The position numbers and the translations under genes are program-made. Positions 34,880 through 44,123 of a stretch of DNA of 64,000 bases are shown here, piece by piece. The first letter of the stretch is position 1. Each line of letters begins with the position of its first letter. Source of the stretch: Pseudomonadota bacterium (GTDB taxonomy: Bacteria > Pseudomonadota > Alphaproteobacteria > Rhizobiales > Devosiaceae); assembly GCA_023391095.1 (NCBI GenBank), contig JAEWBN010000005.1, positions 62,001-126,000 on the forward strand, read 5' to 3'. Below the pieces are notes generated by a model. It ran no database searches. It was not told where the DNA came from and saw only the letters and a program-made list of their open reading frames with translations.

Positions 34880-34914
34880 AGACAGGTGGCGTCATTCAAC
34901 GCCCAGGAGCGAAT

Positions 34915-36015
34915 ATGCCCTCCAAGATCATCCTCCCGAACCAGAACCTGGTGTCTCGCCGCTCCGTCCTCAAAGGCATGGGCACCGCTGCCCTCGCCGG
35001 GGCGATCGGCATGCCGTTCATCAGCCGCGCCATGGCGCAGACGCCGCTGCGGATCTCCAACTTCGGCGGCTTCTTCGAAGAAGCCTTCGCTGCCAATGTC
35101 TACCCTGCCTTTACGGCAGCCACGGGCATTCCGGTCCAGTCCATTCCCCAGTCGGGCGGCGCCCAGTTCCTGATCCAGCTGGCTCAGGCCAACCAGGCCG
35201 GCGCCGCGCCGATGGATATCTGCATCGCCGGCCAGGCCGAAGTGCTGCGCGGTCGCCAGCAGAGCCTCTGGGCGTCGGTGGATGAGAGCCGTCTCACCAA
35301 CCTTTCCAACATCATGGAACCCTACGTCTACCGCACCGATACCGGTGTGGACGGCGTCGGCGCCATGGCCTGGTACATGTCGTTCATCGCCAATCCCAAC
35401 GAGTTCGAAACCCTGCCCACCAGCTGGCATGAGCTGTGGGGCGACCATCCCGGCGCCTGGGGCATCAACAGCGGCGGCACCTCGCCCATCCTCGACGTCG
35501 CCGCAGCGCTGTTCTTTGACGGCGCCTCCACGCTCGACACCGAGGAAGGATGCCGCGCGGTGCTCGAAAAAGTGGCCGAGCTCAAGGCAAATACGCGCCT
35601 GTGGTGGACGGACGAAGGCTCCATGCAGAGCGCCTTCCAGAACGAGGAGATCATTGGCGGCACCTATTTCCACGACGTCGCGATGATCATGAAGAGCGAA
35701 GGCACGGTGATCGAATCCATCTTCCCCGAAGAGGGTGCCGTGCAGGGCTACAACGCCTGGTGCGTGCCCTCATCGGTCGAGATCACCGATGAAATCGTCG
35801 CCTTCCTCGACTGGAGCGCCACGCCCGAATGCCATGAACTGATTACCCGCCACGTGATGGCCGCGCCGCTGATCGAGCGCAGCAAGCTCAACATCACCGA
35901 CGAAGAGTTCGCCGCAGCGTCCTCCACCACGCCGCCGATTCTGATCGCGTCGGAAGGCAAGGTGAAAAACGCGGACTTCCTGGCCCAGGAATTCATCCGC
36001 ATCCTCTCCGCATAA
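34915..36015 (+). CDS. ABC transporter substrate-binding protein, PotD/PotF-like, Tat-exported
   Basis: A 366-residue periplasmic binding protein of the polyamine (type 2) group. The N-terminus NLVSRRSVLKGMGTAALAG carries a twin-arginine Tat motif, with a likely cleavage after AMA (about residue 41). The mature domain has the RISNFGGFFEEAFAANVYPAF opening typical of spermidine/putrescine-like binders. The ATG is preceded by AGGAGC. It heads a ten-gene operon with ATPase, two permeases and allophanate-producing enzymes, so its ligand is probably a guanidino or ureido compound rather than a classical polyamine; this is inference. Confidence 0.9.
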   Translation: MPSKIILPNQNLVSRRSVLKGMGTAALAGAIGMPFISRAMAQTPLRISNFGGFFEEAFAANVYPAFTAATGIPVQSIPQSGGAQFLIQLAQANQAGAAPMDICIAGQAEVLRGRQQSLWASVDESRLTNLSNIMEPYVYRTDTGVDGVGAMAWYMSFIANPNEFETLPTSWHELWGDHPGAWGINSGGTSPILDVAAALFFDGASTLDTEEGCRAVLEKVAELKANTRLWWTDEGSMQSAFQNEEIIGGTYFHDVAMIMKSEGTVIESIFPEEGAVQGYNAWCVPSSVEITDEIVAFLDWSATPECHELITRHVMAAPLIERSKLNITDEEFAAASSTTPPILIASEGKVKNADFLAQEFIRILSA

Positions 36016-36024
36016 GGCAAGACT

Positions 36025-37059
36025 ATGAGACTGGAAGTCGCAAACCTCACCAAGTCGTTCAAACAGGGCAATGCCGTCGACGACGTCTCCCTGCAGGTCC
36101 CGGAAGGCAAGTTCGTCTGCTTCCTCGGGCCATCGGGATGCGGCAAGACCACGCTGCTGCGCATGATTGCCGGCCTTGAGCAACCGACTTCCGGCTCCAT
36201 CAGCATCAACGGGCGTGACATCACTGTCACGCCCACTCACGAGCGCAATTTTGGCATGGTGTTTCAGTCGCTGGCGCTGTTTCCCCATCTCAACGTGGCC
36301 GACAACATCGCCTATAGCCTCAAGCTGCGGCAGATGCACAAGCGCTTCCGCAACGAGCGCGTCGCCGAACTGCTGGACCTCGTGGCCCTGCCGGGCGTCG
36401 AGAAGCGCAGCGTCGACCAGTTGTCCGGCGGCCAGCGCCAGCGCGTTGCCATCGCCCGGGCCCTCGCCCAGGAGCCGCGGCTGTTCCTGATGGACGAACC
36501 GCTGTCGGCGCTCGATGCCAAGCTGCGCGACCACATGCAGGTCGAACTGCGCCAACTGCAGCAGCGGCTCAAGATCACCACGATTTTCGTGACCCACGAC
36601 CAGCGCGAGGCCATGACCATCGCCGATATCATCGTGGTCATGTCCAAGGGCAAGATCCAGCAGGTCGGCTCGCCCATCGACATCTACCGCCGCCCGGCCA
36701 ACCGCTTCGTCGCCAATTTCATCGGCCAGTCCAATCTGCTCGACGTCGTGCCCGTGGCCGGCGGCGTTCGCCTAGGCGAGGCGCTCATCCCCCTTGCCGA
36801 AACCGCCGCGCCGGATGCCACCACGCTCTGCGTGCGGCCCGAAGACGTCATCCTCACGCCGGCCGACGCGAGCCCCACCGGGCTCACCGGTGACGTCAGC
36901 TTCGTGCGTGACGTGGGCTCGAGCGTCGACATCACGCTCAAATGGATGGATCGCGACATCCTCGCCACGACGACGCCGGCCCATTGGGCCCAGCTGTCCG
37001 GACAGCCGCGGCTCGGCATCGGCTTTGCCGACAATGCCGCTACCCTGCTGACGCACTGA
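36025..37059 (+). CDS. ABC transporter ATP-binding protein, PotA-like
   Basis: A 344-residue ATPase driving uptake by the adjacent importer. Walker A GPSGCGKTT (residues ~35-43), signature LSGGQRQR (~134-141), Walker B LFLMDEP and the His of VTHDQREAM are intact. The C-terminal ~100 residues form the TOBE regulatory domain (TTLCVRPEDVILTP). It begins nine bases after the binding-protein gene. Confidence 0.95.
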   Translation: MRLEVANLTKSFKQGNAVDDVSLQVPEGKFVCFLGPSGCGKTTLLRMIAGLEQPTSGSISINGRDITVTPTHERNFGMVFQSLALFPHLNVADNIAYSLKLRQMHKRFRNERVAELLDLVALPGVEKRSVDQLSGGQRQRVAIARALAQEPRLFLMDEPLSALDAKLRDHMQVELRQLQQRLKITTIFVTHDQREAMTIADIIVVMSKGKIQQVGSPIDIYRRPANRFVANFIGQSNLLDVVPVAGGVRLGEALIPLAETAAPDATTLCVRPEDVILTPADASPTGLTGDVSFVRDVGSSVDITLKWMDRDILATTTPAHWAQLSGQPRLGIGFADNAATLLTH

Positions 37060-37070
37060 TCGGAGTTTTC

Positions 37071-37967
37071 ATGGCAACCCTGACCGAAACTCCAAGCCCC
37101 CTCATTCCGGCAGCCTCATGGGGTGAACGGCTGAAACGCCTCCCCTCCCCGACACTGCTCTGGCCACTGGCCATGCTTGCAGCCTTTTTTGCAGTGCCGC
37201 TCTTCCTGTTGTTCCGGGTGAGCGTCGCCAACCGCGATCCGGCGGTTTACGCCGGCACCGGCTTCACCCTTGATGGCTTTGGACAGCTGGCCCAGCCGAT
37301 GGTGACCAACGCACTGGTCTTTTCCATCTTTCTTTCGCTGCTGGTGGCAACCATCAGCATGCTGGTGACCTTTCCGGCGACCTATTTCATCACGAGGCTT
37401 GGCAAGAAGGCCCAGGTGGCCTGGCTCATCGGGTTCCTCAGCACGCTTGCCCTTTCGGAAGTGCTGATCACCTTTTCCTGGCAGGTCCTGCTGTCCAAAA
37501 AGGCCGGACTTTCCAACATCGCCGTCATGCTGGGCATGATGGAAAGCAGCGTCTCGCTGGCCCCCAGTTTCGGTGCCGTGGTGGCCTGCATTATCTATCT
37601 GGTCATCCCGTTCAACTTCATCACGCTCTATCCCGGCCTGTCGCGGGTGGATCCCTCCTATCTCGAAGCGGCCCGGACACTCGGCGCCCGCCCTTCCCGG
37701 GCCTTCTTCACGGTGCTCCTGCCCCTGATGCGCAAGCCTATCGCCACGGGCTTTCTCACCACGGTCGTGATGACCATCGGTTCCTACATCGTGCCGGTCG
37801 TGCTGGGTGGTCCCGCGAACTGGACCGTGGGGGTGGTGATCAGCGAGGTGGCCATGACCGGCCAGAACCTGCCGCTGGCCGCCGCCATCGCCATCCTCCT
37901 CATGCTGATTTCCGCCGGCATGGCGCTGACCATCCAGCGCCTGGGCGGCAAGGGGTATGCCTCATGA
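37071..37967 (+). CDS. ABC transporter permease, PotB-like
   Basis: A 298-residue permease with six hydrophobic helices. The cytoplasmic EAA loop is visible as YLEAARTLGARPSRAFFTVLLP. The ATG at 37071 follows CGGAG; the longer frame upstream lies within the ATPase gene. It overlaps the second permease by four bases (ATGA at 37964). Confidence 0.93.
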   Translation: MATLTETPSPLIPAASWGERLKRLPSPTLLWPLAMLAAFFAVPLFLLFRVSVANRDPAVYAGTGFTLDGFGQLAQPMVTNALVFSIFLSLLVATISMLVTFPATYFITRLGKKAQVAWLIGFLSTLALSEVLITFSWQVLLSKKAGLSNIAVMLGMMESSVSLAPSFGAVVACIIYLVIPFNFITLYPGLSRVDPSYLEAARTLGARPSRAFFTVLLPLMRKPIATGFLTTVVMTIGSYIVPVVLGGPANWTVGVVISEVAMTGQNLPLAAAIAILLMLISAGMALTIQRLGGKGYAS

Positions 37968-38767
37968 TCATCACTCATCTTTCCACGGCTGCACGCCTTG
38001 TCTTTCTCACGCTGGTCGCCGGCTTCCTGGCCATGCCCATCGTGGTGGTATCGCTGGTGAGCTTCAACCAGACCTCGCAAATGGTGTTTCCACCCAGCGA
38101 GTGGAGCCTGCGCTGGTACTTCGACTTCTTTTCGGACCCCACCTGGGTCAGCGCCTTCACCCACTCGATCGTCATCGCGCTGGCGGCCGCCGCACTTTCC
38201 ACCAGCATCGCGCTGCCTATCGCCTATGCCCAATGGCGGCACCGCTCGCGCTTTGCCAATATCCTGGCCGGCCTTGGCGGGTTGCCCTTCGTGCTGCCCT
38301 CGGTGGTGATTGCGATCCTGTTCCTCTTGTTCTGGGGCACGATCCGCCACGTCGGGCAGATCGAGAACATCATCATCAGTCACGCGATGACCTTCGTGGC
38401 CATGCCGCTGGTGATGATCACCCTGGGCTTCGCCTCCATCGATGAAACCCTGATTGAGGCAGCCAAGACCATGGGCGCGCCCGAAGAACACGTCTTCACC
38501 ACAGTGGTGCTGCCCATCATCTTCCCCTTCATCGTCGCCAGCCTGATCTTCGTGGCGATCTTCAGCCTCAACGAATACCTGATCGCCTACATGGTCGGCG
38601 GCTTCGCCACCCAGACCCTGCCGGTCAAGATCTTCGCCAGCATGCGCACCGGCTTCTCGCCGGCCATCTGCGTCGCGGCGGTCCTTTTCCTCACCATCGG
38701 CCTCATTGGCTTCCTCACCATCGCCCGCTTCGGCAACCTGCCCAAGCTGATGGGCGCTAAGGGCTAA
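37964..38767 (+). CDS. ABC transporter permease, PotC-like
   Basis: A 267-residue, six-helix permease; the second half of the heterodimeric channel. The EAA-type loop reads LIEAAKTMGAPEEHVFTTVVLP. The start is coupled to the PotB-like gene. A 23-base gap separates it from the cysteine hydrolase that follows. Confidence 0.93.
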   Translation: MIITHLSTAARLVFLTLVAGFLAMPIVVVSLVSFNQTSQMVFPPSEWSLRWYFDFFSDPTWVSAFTHSIVIALAAAALSTSIALPIAYAQWRHRSRFANILAGLGGLPFVLPSVVIAILFLLFWGTIRHVGQIENIIISHAMTFVAMPLVMITLGFASIDETLIEAAKTMGAPEEHVFTTVVLPIIFPFIVASLIFVAIFSLNEYLIAYMVGGFATQTLPVKIFASMRTGFSPAICVAAVLFLTIGLIGFLTIARFGNLPKLMGAKG

Positions 38768-38790
38768 CCGTCTTTCAGAAAGGCAATTCC

Positions 38791-39417
38791 ATGACTGTCA
38801 AAAAGCAGATTCCCCTCATCGTCGGCCAACCCGCGCTGATCGTCGTCGATATCCAGAAGGCCGGCCCCGAAGGCGGCATTGCCCTGATGCCCGGCATGGC
38901 CGAGGCCATGCAGCGCGCCCGCCCCGTGATCGATGCGGCGCGCGCCAACGACATTCCCATCGTGTTCCTGCAGGAAATCCACCGCCGTACCGGTGTCGAC
39001 ATGGGCCGCGAAATGGATGGCGACGAGGACATGCACCTACATGAAGACTGGCCGGGCACGGCAATCGACGCCGAACTCGTAGGCCTGCTTCCGGAGGACT
39101 ACGTGATTCAGAAGCGCCGCTATTCCGGCTTCATCGGCACCGATCTTGAAATCCTGCTGCGCGGCCTAAAGGCCCAGACGCTGTTCCTGGTCGGCGGGCT
39201 GACCAATGTATGCGTGCACTACACCTTCGCCGATGCGCACCAGAAGGATTACCACGTGCGCGTAGTCGAAGATGCCGTTGGCGGATCGAGCCTGGATGCA
39301 CATGCGGCAGCACTGAACGCCATGGAATATCTACAGCATGGCGCGCGCCGCAGCTCTGATGAAATCGTCGCGGCCTTCAACGCCTTCGGCGCCGGCAACC
39401 AGAGCAAGGTGGCCTGA
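38791..39417 (+). CDS. Isochorismatase-like cysteine hydrolase (copy 2)
   Basis: A 208-residue paralogue of the enzyme at 33061, with triad Asp20 (LIVVDIQKAG), Lys108 (VIQKRRYSGFIGTDL) and Cys141 (LTNVCVHYTF). The C-terminal half is nearly the same in both (RVVED...GSS...AMEYLQ.GARR), pointing to a fairly recent duplication. It lies within the ABC/deiminase operon, so its substrate is probably imported by that transporter. Biuret-like amides are one option, since the product allophanate would be used by the last gene. Confidence 0.88.
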   Translation: MTVKKQIPLIVGQPALIVVDIQKAGPEGGIALMPGMAEAMQRARPVIDAARANDIPIVFLQEIHRRTGVDMGREMDGDEDMHLHEDWPGTAIDAELVGLLPEDYVIQKRRYSGFIGTDLEILLRGLKAQTLFLVGGLTNVCVHYTFADAHQKDYHVRVVEDAVGGSSLDAHAAALNAMEYLQHGARRSSDEIVAAFNAFGAGNQSKVA

Positions 39418-39419
39418 CA

Positions 39420-40808
39420 GTGGCATTTTCATCCGCAGCCCGGACGCGGGACCTCTGGCAGGTCCAGCGTCCCCGCATCGAGGCCCTGTTTGCCGAGCTA
39501 TGGGCGCAACCCGAAATGCCGGCCATGGAATATGTGTCCATGGCCGCACTTTCCGGCTATCTTGCGGAAAACGGCTTTGCCGTGGAGACGGGGGCCGGCG
39601 GCGTGCCGACGGCCTTTGTCGCCCGCAAGGGTCGTGGGGACGGCCCGCGTATCGGCATCCTGGCCGAGTATGACGCCCTGCCCTCTCTCGACAATGAGCC
39701 TGTGCCCTATCGCAAGGGCACAGGACGCAAGCCCGGCCATGGCTGCGGCCACAACCATATCGGGCCCGCCAATACCGGTGCCGGCATTGCCGCTGCCGCG
39801 GCGCTGGCCGACATGGACCTGGTAGGGGAAATCGTCGTCATAGGCTGTCCGGCCGAAGAGATCTGCTGGGGCAAGCTGGCCCTGCAGGCCGCTGGGGTAT
39901 TCGACGGGCTCGACATCGTCCTCACCTCCCATGGCGACTACCAGAATGGATCGCTGGCGCGGCCCTGCCACGCCTCGGGGTCGGGTGAGTTCCGGTTTTT
40001 CGGCGACAGCGCCCATAGCGGCATGGGCACCACCCGTGATGCGCTGACCGCAGCCGAAGCGGCCATTGCTGCCTTCGAGGCCAAGCGCACCGCGCATGAT
40101 CCGGACCTGCAATTCAAGCACATCTTCCGCATAGCCGGCATTGCCCCGGGCGTGACGCCGGAGGAAGTGCGCATCTGGTGCTCGGTCCGTCACCTCGATT
40201 TCGACGTGCTCGTTTCCGGCTACAACCTGATGGAAGAAACATTTGCGCAGGTTGCTGCCGATGCCGGAGTGGACTTTTCGGGGCACCTGATCGCGGCCAG
40301 CCGCGGTTATCTCGGCAATGACACTGTCGGCCGCCTCCTGCAGGACGCACTGGAGATCACCGGGCCCCCGGCGTGGAGTGACGACGACATTGCCTGGATG
40401 GAAGAACTGAGCCGCCACAGCACCCCCGGCCAACCCTTCGAACTGCATCGCGACCTCGCCTACTTCGACGACGGTGTTGACTATTACGGGCAGGACGACG
40501 GGGACCTGAGCTGGGCCGTGCCGCTGGGTCGGGTCAACTGGGCCTATCCCAAGACCGTGCCTATTCATCACTGGGCCTGGACCGCGTTGTCGGGACACAA
40601 GGCCAGCTCGCCGGGGGCGCTGATGGCGTCCGAAGCGCTCGCCATTGCCGCGGTGGAACTGACGCAGCGCCCCGATCTCGTCGCGAGGGCCAAGGCGGAA
40701 CTCAATGAGCGCCTGGCGGGCAAGCCCGTTGCGCCCCCGCTCTATGGCGCAGATCGCATACTCAAGACCGACCCGGCCGCCTTCTGGGATGCCAGCTGGA
40801 CCGACTGA
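39420..40808 (+). CDS. M20-family metallo-amidohydrolase (AbgB-like)
   Basis: A 462-residue M20/M40 peptidase-like amidohydrolase, GTG start two bases after the previous stop. Zinc ligand blocks are GILAEYDALPSL (Asp), GHGCGHNHIG (His), CPAEEICWGK (Glu pair), and a lid domain region with FFGDSAHSGMG. The C-terminal HHWAWTALSGHKASSPGAL segment resembles p-aminobenzoyl-glutamate hydrolase subunit B. These cleave amide bonds of N-acyl amino acids. In this operon it may release a guanidino or ureido group from an imported compound, which is inference only. Confidence 0.88.
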   Translation: MAFSSAARTRDLWQVQRPRIEALFAELWAQPEMPAMEYVSMAALSGYLAENGFAVETGAGGVPTAFVARKGRGDGPRIGILAEYDALPSLDNEPVPYRKGTGRKPGHGCGHNHIGPANTGAGIAAAAALADMDLVGEIVVIGCPAEEICWGKLALQAAGVFDGLDIVLTSHGDYQNGSLARPCHASGSGEFRFFGDSAHSGMGTTRDALTAAEAAIAAFEAKRTAHDPDLQFKHIFRIAGIAPGVTPEEVRIWCSVRHLDFDVLVSGYNLMEETFAQVAADAGVDFSGHLIAASRGYLGNDTVGRLLQDALEITGPPAWSDDDIAWMEELSRHSTPGQPFELHRDLAYFDDGVDYYGQDDGDLSWAVPLGRVNWAYPKTVPIHHWAWTALSGHKASSPGALMASEALAIAAVELTQRPDLVARAKAELNERLAGKPVAPPLYGADRILKTDPAAFWDASWTD

Positions 40809-40818
40809 AGGACCAAAA

Positions 40819-41643
40819 ATGAGCTTTACTGACACCAAGGCGCAGATCGAAGAAAACCGCCGCCGCTACGAGGCGCTCAAGGCTGCCGGCACCGGACAGG
40901 CCCCCAAGACGATGCCGGCACCCACGGCGCGCGATGCGGCCCCCATCAACGTAGAAGAAGTCGTGTTCCGCGAAACCGTGCCTGGCGGGTGGTATGCCAA
41001 CTACACCATCAAGGCAGGAGAACGCCTGCGCCTTGCCGATACGACCGGCAAAGCATCCGTCGCGCTGCTCGCCTGGAATGCTGCCGACACGTCCGAACGC
41101 ATCAACCACGCAGATAGCATCAAGATCCAGTGGACCGCGGCGCTCGGCAAGGGCCGCCTGATATTCTCCGACATGGGGCGGGTGCTCCTCTCCATCGTCG
41201 AAGACACGAGCGGCGCCCATGATGTGCTGGCCGGCGGACTGAATGCTGCGGGCACCGCGCGCATTTTCGGCGCCGATCCCAGCCTGCGCAACACCCGGGA
41301 TAACATGCTGCTGGCGGCCGGAAAGTTCGGTCTTGGGCCGCGGGACATTCCTCCGATGGTGACGTTTTTCGCCCCGGTGAGCGTTGCCGAAGATGGCGCC
41401 CTGTCCTGGGAGGACAGCATCAAGCAGGCTGGCGATCTCGTCGAACTGCGCGCCGAAATGGACCTGCTTGTGGCCATATCGTGCTGCCCGCACCCGCTTG
41501 ACCCGGCGCTGGTCTATGCGCCGGGCCCGGTCGAGGTGGCCGTACTCCCGGCGCGGCCCGTAGCCGAGGATGATTTCTGCCGCACCGCCACGCCGGAAGC
41601 CGTACGCGGCTTTGCCAATACCGATGCTTATAGAGCCCTATGA
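40819..41643 (+). CDS. Carboxyguanidine deiminase subunit (UAAP1/DUF1989)
   Basis: A 274-residue DUF1989 protein of the UAAP1 type (once called urea carboxylase-associated protein). With the next gene it forms carboxyguanidine deiminase (CgdAB in the literature), turning carboxyguanidine into allophanate and ammonia. The features GGWYANYTIKAGERLRLAD, HADSIKIQWTA, and SIVEDTSGAHDVLAG (putative metal-binding HD) are as expected. The ATG at 40819 gives a good family start; about 60 N-terminal residues before the domain are extra. Known from the literature on guanidine use; the assignment of substrate here is by homology. Confidence 0.88.
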   Translation: MSFTDTKAQIEENRRRYEALKAAGTGQAPKTMPAPTARDAAPINVEEVVFRETVPGGWYANYTIKAGERLRLADTTGKASVALLAWNAADTSERINHADSIKIQWTAALGKGRLIFSDMGRVLLSIVEDTSGAHDVLAGGLNAAGTARIFGADPSLRNTRDNMLLAAGKFGLGPRDIPPMVTFFAPVSVAEDGALSWEDSIKQAGDLVELRAEMDLLVAISCCPHPLDPALVYAPGPVEVAVLPARPVAEDDFCRTATPEAVRGFANTDAYRAL

Positions 41644-41650
41644 GACGATT

Positions 41651-42277
41651 ATGACCGCACAGACACGTCTGCTTGAAAGCCACCACATTCCGGCGCGCAA
41701 ACCCTGGTCCGGTGTAATCCGCAAGGGACAGGTGCTCCGCATTATCGACAGCGAGGGGCAACAGGCCATCGACACCCTGTTCTACCGGCTCGACGACCAT
41801 GCCGAGCGCTACAGCGCCCAGGACACGCTTCAGGCCCAGGGCAGCGCCTATATCACCACCGGCAGCGCGCTTGTGTCCAATGCGGGCAATGTGATGCTGC
41901 GGGTGACCGACGATTCCTGCGGGCGCCATGACACCTCGGCCGGGGCCTGCTCATGCGAGTCCAACACGGTGCGCTTCGGCCAGCACACCAAATTCGAACA
42001 CGCCTGCCGCGAGAACTTCCTGCTCGAAGTGTCGCGCTATGGCATGAGCAAGCGCGATATCGTGCCCAACATCAATTTCTTCATGAACGTGCCGATTGCG
42101 CCCACCGGGGACCTCATCATCGATGACGGCATTTCAGCGCCCGGCTCCTATGTCGAAATGGTCGCGGAAATGGATGTGCTCTGCGTGATTTCCAATTGTC
42201 CGCAGATCAACAATCCCTGCAACGGGTTCAATCCCACTCCTGTCGATGTAGAGATCTACGAGCAGGCTCCGGCGTGA
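41651..42277 (+). CDS. Carboxyguanidine deiminase subunit (UAAP2/DUF1989)
   Basis: A 208-residue DUF1989 protein of the UAAP2 type, second subunit of the deiminase. Segments WSGVIRKGQVLRIIDSEGQQ, CGRHDTSAGACSCESNTV and ACRENFLLEVSRYGMSKRD are highly typical; the Cys/His sites are candidate metal ligands. The ATG at 41651 follows the preceding stop by seven bases. The next gene is allophanate hydrolase, whose substrate is this enzyme's product. Confidence 0.9.
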   Translation: MTAQTRLLESHHIPARKPWSGVIRKGQVLRIIDSEGQQAIDTLFYRLDDHAERYSAQDTLQAQGSAYITTGSALVSNAGNVMLRVTDDSCGRHDTSAGACSCESNTVRFGQHTKFEHACRENFLLEVSRYGMSKRDIVPNINFFMNVPIAPTGDLIIDDGISAPGSYVEMVAEMDVLCVISNCPQINNPCNGFNPTPVDVEIYEQAPA

Positions 42278-42288
42278 AGGACAAGACC

Positions 42289-44088
42289 ATGAACCTCCCC
42301 CAAGTGCTGGATTTTGCCAGCCTGCGCCAGGCCTATGCAGAGGGCGCGACGCCGCTCGACATGGTCGAGGCGCTGATCGCGCGCATCAACGCCGCCACCG
42401 ACCCCGCGATTTTCATCACCCGCACGCCAGACGAGGCTATGCGCGCTGCCGCCCGCGACCTGCTCGAGCGCGCACCGCAAGCCAATTCCCTGCCGCTCTG
42501 GGGCGTGCCCTTTGCGGTCAAGGACAATATCGATGTGGCCGGCCTGCCGACCACCGCGGCCTGCCCAGAATTTGCCTATACGGCCCAGGCCGACGCCACG
42601 CTTGTCGCCCGCCTCAAGGCGGCCGGCGCCATTGTCATCGGCAAGACCAATCTGGATCAGTTCGCCACCGGCCTCAATGGAACCCGTTCGCCCTATGGCG
42701 CGCCGCGCTGCGTTTTCGACGCCGACTATGTATCGGGGGGATCGAGCTCGGGTTCGGCGGTGGCCGTGGCGCTGGGTCTGGCGGCCTTTGCGCTTGGCAC
42801 CGACACGGCAGGGTCCGGCCGGGTGCCGGCCGCGTTCAACAATCTTGTCGGCGTCAAGCCGAGCCCGGGCCGGGTGCCCAATACCGGCGTCGTCCCTGCG
42901 TGCCGCAGCGTCGACGTCGTGACCATGTTCGCGACCTCGGTGGCCGACGGGGTCGCCGCGCGGGCCATTGCCGAGGGGCTGGACACGGCCGATCCCTTCT
43001 CGCGCCCGGCGAAGGACATCGGCCTGCCCGCGACGCTGCGCGTGGGTGTGCTGCGGGACGCCGATCGGCAGTTTTACGGCAACGACGCCTTTGCCGCACT
43101 TTATGCCGAAGCGATCGAGCGGGCGCGTGACCTTGGGGCGGAAATTGTCGAGTTCGACTATGCGCCGTTCCGGGACGTGGCGGCGCTGCTCTACAACGGC
43201 CCCTGGGTGGCCGAGCGCCTGGCCGCGATTGCGCCCTTCTTCGAAGCCCATGGCGAAGCAATGGACCCGACGGTGCACAGCATTATCGATGGCGCAAGGC
43301 AATATTCGGCCGTGGACGCCTTCGAGGGCCGGTATGCGCTGGAAAGACTGCGGCACCTGGCCAATGCCGAATGGGCGAAGGTCGATGTGCTGCTGCTGCC
43401 CACCTCGCCAGACATCCAGACCGTCGAAGCGATGCGGGCCGATCCGGTGGCGCTCAATTCGCGCTTCGGGCTCTACACCAACTTCGCCAACCTGCTTGGC
43501 TATAGCGCCATCGCCGTTCCGGCCGGTTTTTCCTACCGCGGCCTGCCCTTTGGCGTGACGCTGGTCGGGCCGGGCGATTGCGACGCGGCCTTGGCCGGGT
43601 TTGCCGCAAAGATGCACGCGGCGGCAGGAACCGGCGCTGGGCTGGATCGCGGCTTTATGCCCCCGGCGGTGCCGCCCTTGGCCGATGACCGGCTGCACAT
43701 CGCAGTGGTCGGCGCGCATCTGACCGGCATGCCGCTCAATCCCGAGCTCCTCGCGCTGGGAGGGACACTGGTCGAGGAAACGACGACCGCCGCCAAATAC
43801 CGGCTCTATGCGCTCGCCGGCACCGTGCCACCCAAGCCTGGGCTTCAGCGGGTCAGCGGCGATGGCGCAAGCATCATCGTCGAGGTGTGGTCCCTGCCCG
43901 CAGCCGGATTCGGTACATTTGTGTCGAAGATTCCGGCGCCGCTGGGAATCGGCAAGCTCGAACTGGCCGATGGGCGGCAGGTCAGTGGCTTTCTGTGCGA
44001 GCCGGTCGCGCTCGATGGGGCGCTCGATATTACCGGCTTTGGCGGCTGGCGGGCCTATATCGCCGACAAGCTGAAAAAGGCGAGTTGA
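42289..44088 (+). CDS. atzF: Allophanate hydrolase (AtzF type)
   Basis: Splits allophanate, with water, to two ammonia and two CO2 in sum, ending the guanidine, urea-amidolyase or biuret routes. The 599-residue protein has the amidase domain with the Ser-cisSer-Lys triad: Lys78 (PFAVKDNIDV), Ser152 in SGGSSSGSAV and Ser176 in TDTAGSGRVP. The C-terminal ~140 residues are the AtzF-specific domain. The ATG at 42289 has GAAGGAC before it; an in-frame GTG at 42274 overlapping the previous stop is an alternative. It is the last gene of the operon, followed by a terminator. Confidence 0.93.
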   Translation: MNLPQVLDFASLRQAYAEGATPLDMVEALIARINAATDPAIFITRTPDEAMRAAARDLLERAPQANSLPLWGVPFAVKDNIDVAGLPTTAACPEFAYTAQADATLVARLKAAGAIVIGKTNLDQFATGLNGTRSPYGAPRCVFDADYVSGGSSSGSAVAVALGLAAFALGTDTAGSGRVPAAFNNLVGVKPSPGRVPNTGVVPACRSVDVVTMFATSVADGVAARAIAEGLDTADPFSRPAKDIGLPATLRVGVLRDADRQFYGNDAFAALYAEAIERARDLGAEIVEFDYAPFRDVAALLYNGPWVAERLAAIAPFFEAHGEAMDPTVHSIIDGARQYSAVDAFEGRYALERLRHLANAEWAKVDVLLLPTSPDIQTVEAMRADPVALNSRFGLYTNFANLLGYSAIAVPAGFSYRGLPFGVTLVGPGDCDAALAGFAAKMHAAAGTGAGLDRGFMPPAVPPLADDRLHIAVVGAHLTGMPLNPELLALGGTLVEETTTAAKYRLYALAGTVPPKPGLQRVSGDGASIIVEVWSLPAAGFGTFVSKIPAPLGIGKLELADGRQVSGFLCEPVALDGALDITGFGGWRAYIADKLKKAS

Positions 44089-44093
44089 TCGAT

Positions 44094-44120
44094 GGGCCGG
44101 GGTCGAACCCCGGCCCTTTC
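44094..44120 (+). terminator. Terminator after allophanate hydrolase
   Basis: Perfect 10-bp stem GGGCCGGGGT / ACCCCGGCCC, three-base loop, then TTTC. It lies between atzF and the convergent metallo-beta-lactamase-fold gene and could stop both. Confidence 0.75.
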
Positions 44121-44123
44121 CGT

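Noticed and set aside
34719..34914. A second guanidine riboswitch before the ABC/deiminase operon
   Set aside because: None of the ykkC core blocks (CTAGGGTTCCG, CCGAGAG, the AAAAGCCCGGGAGA block) is present; guanidine-II/III motifs were not seen either.
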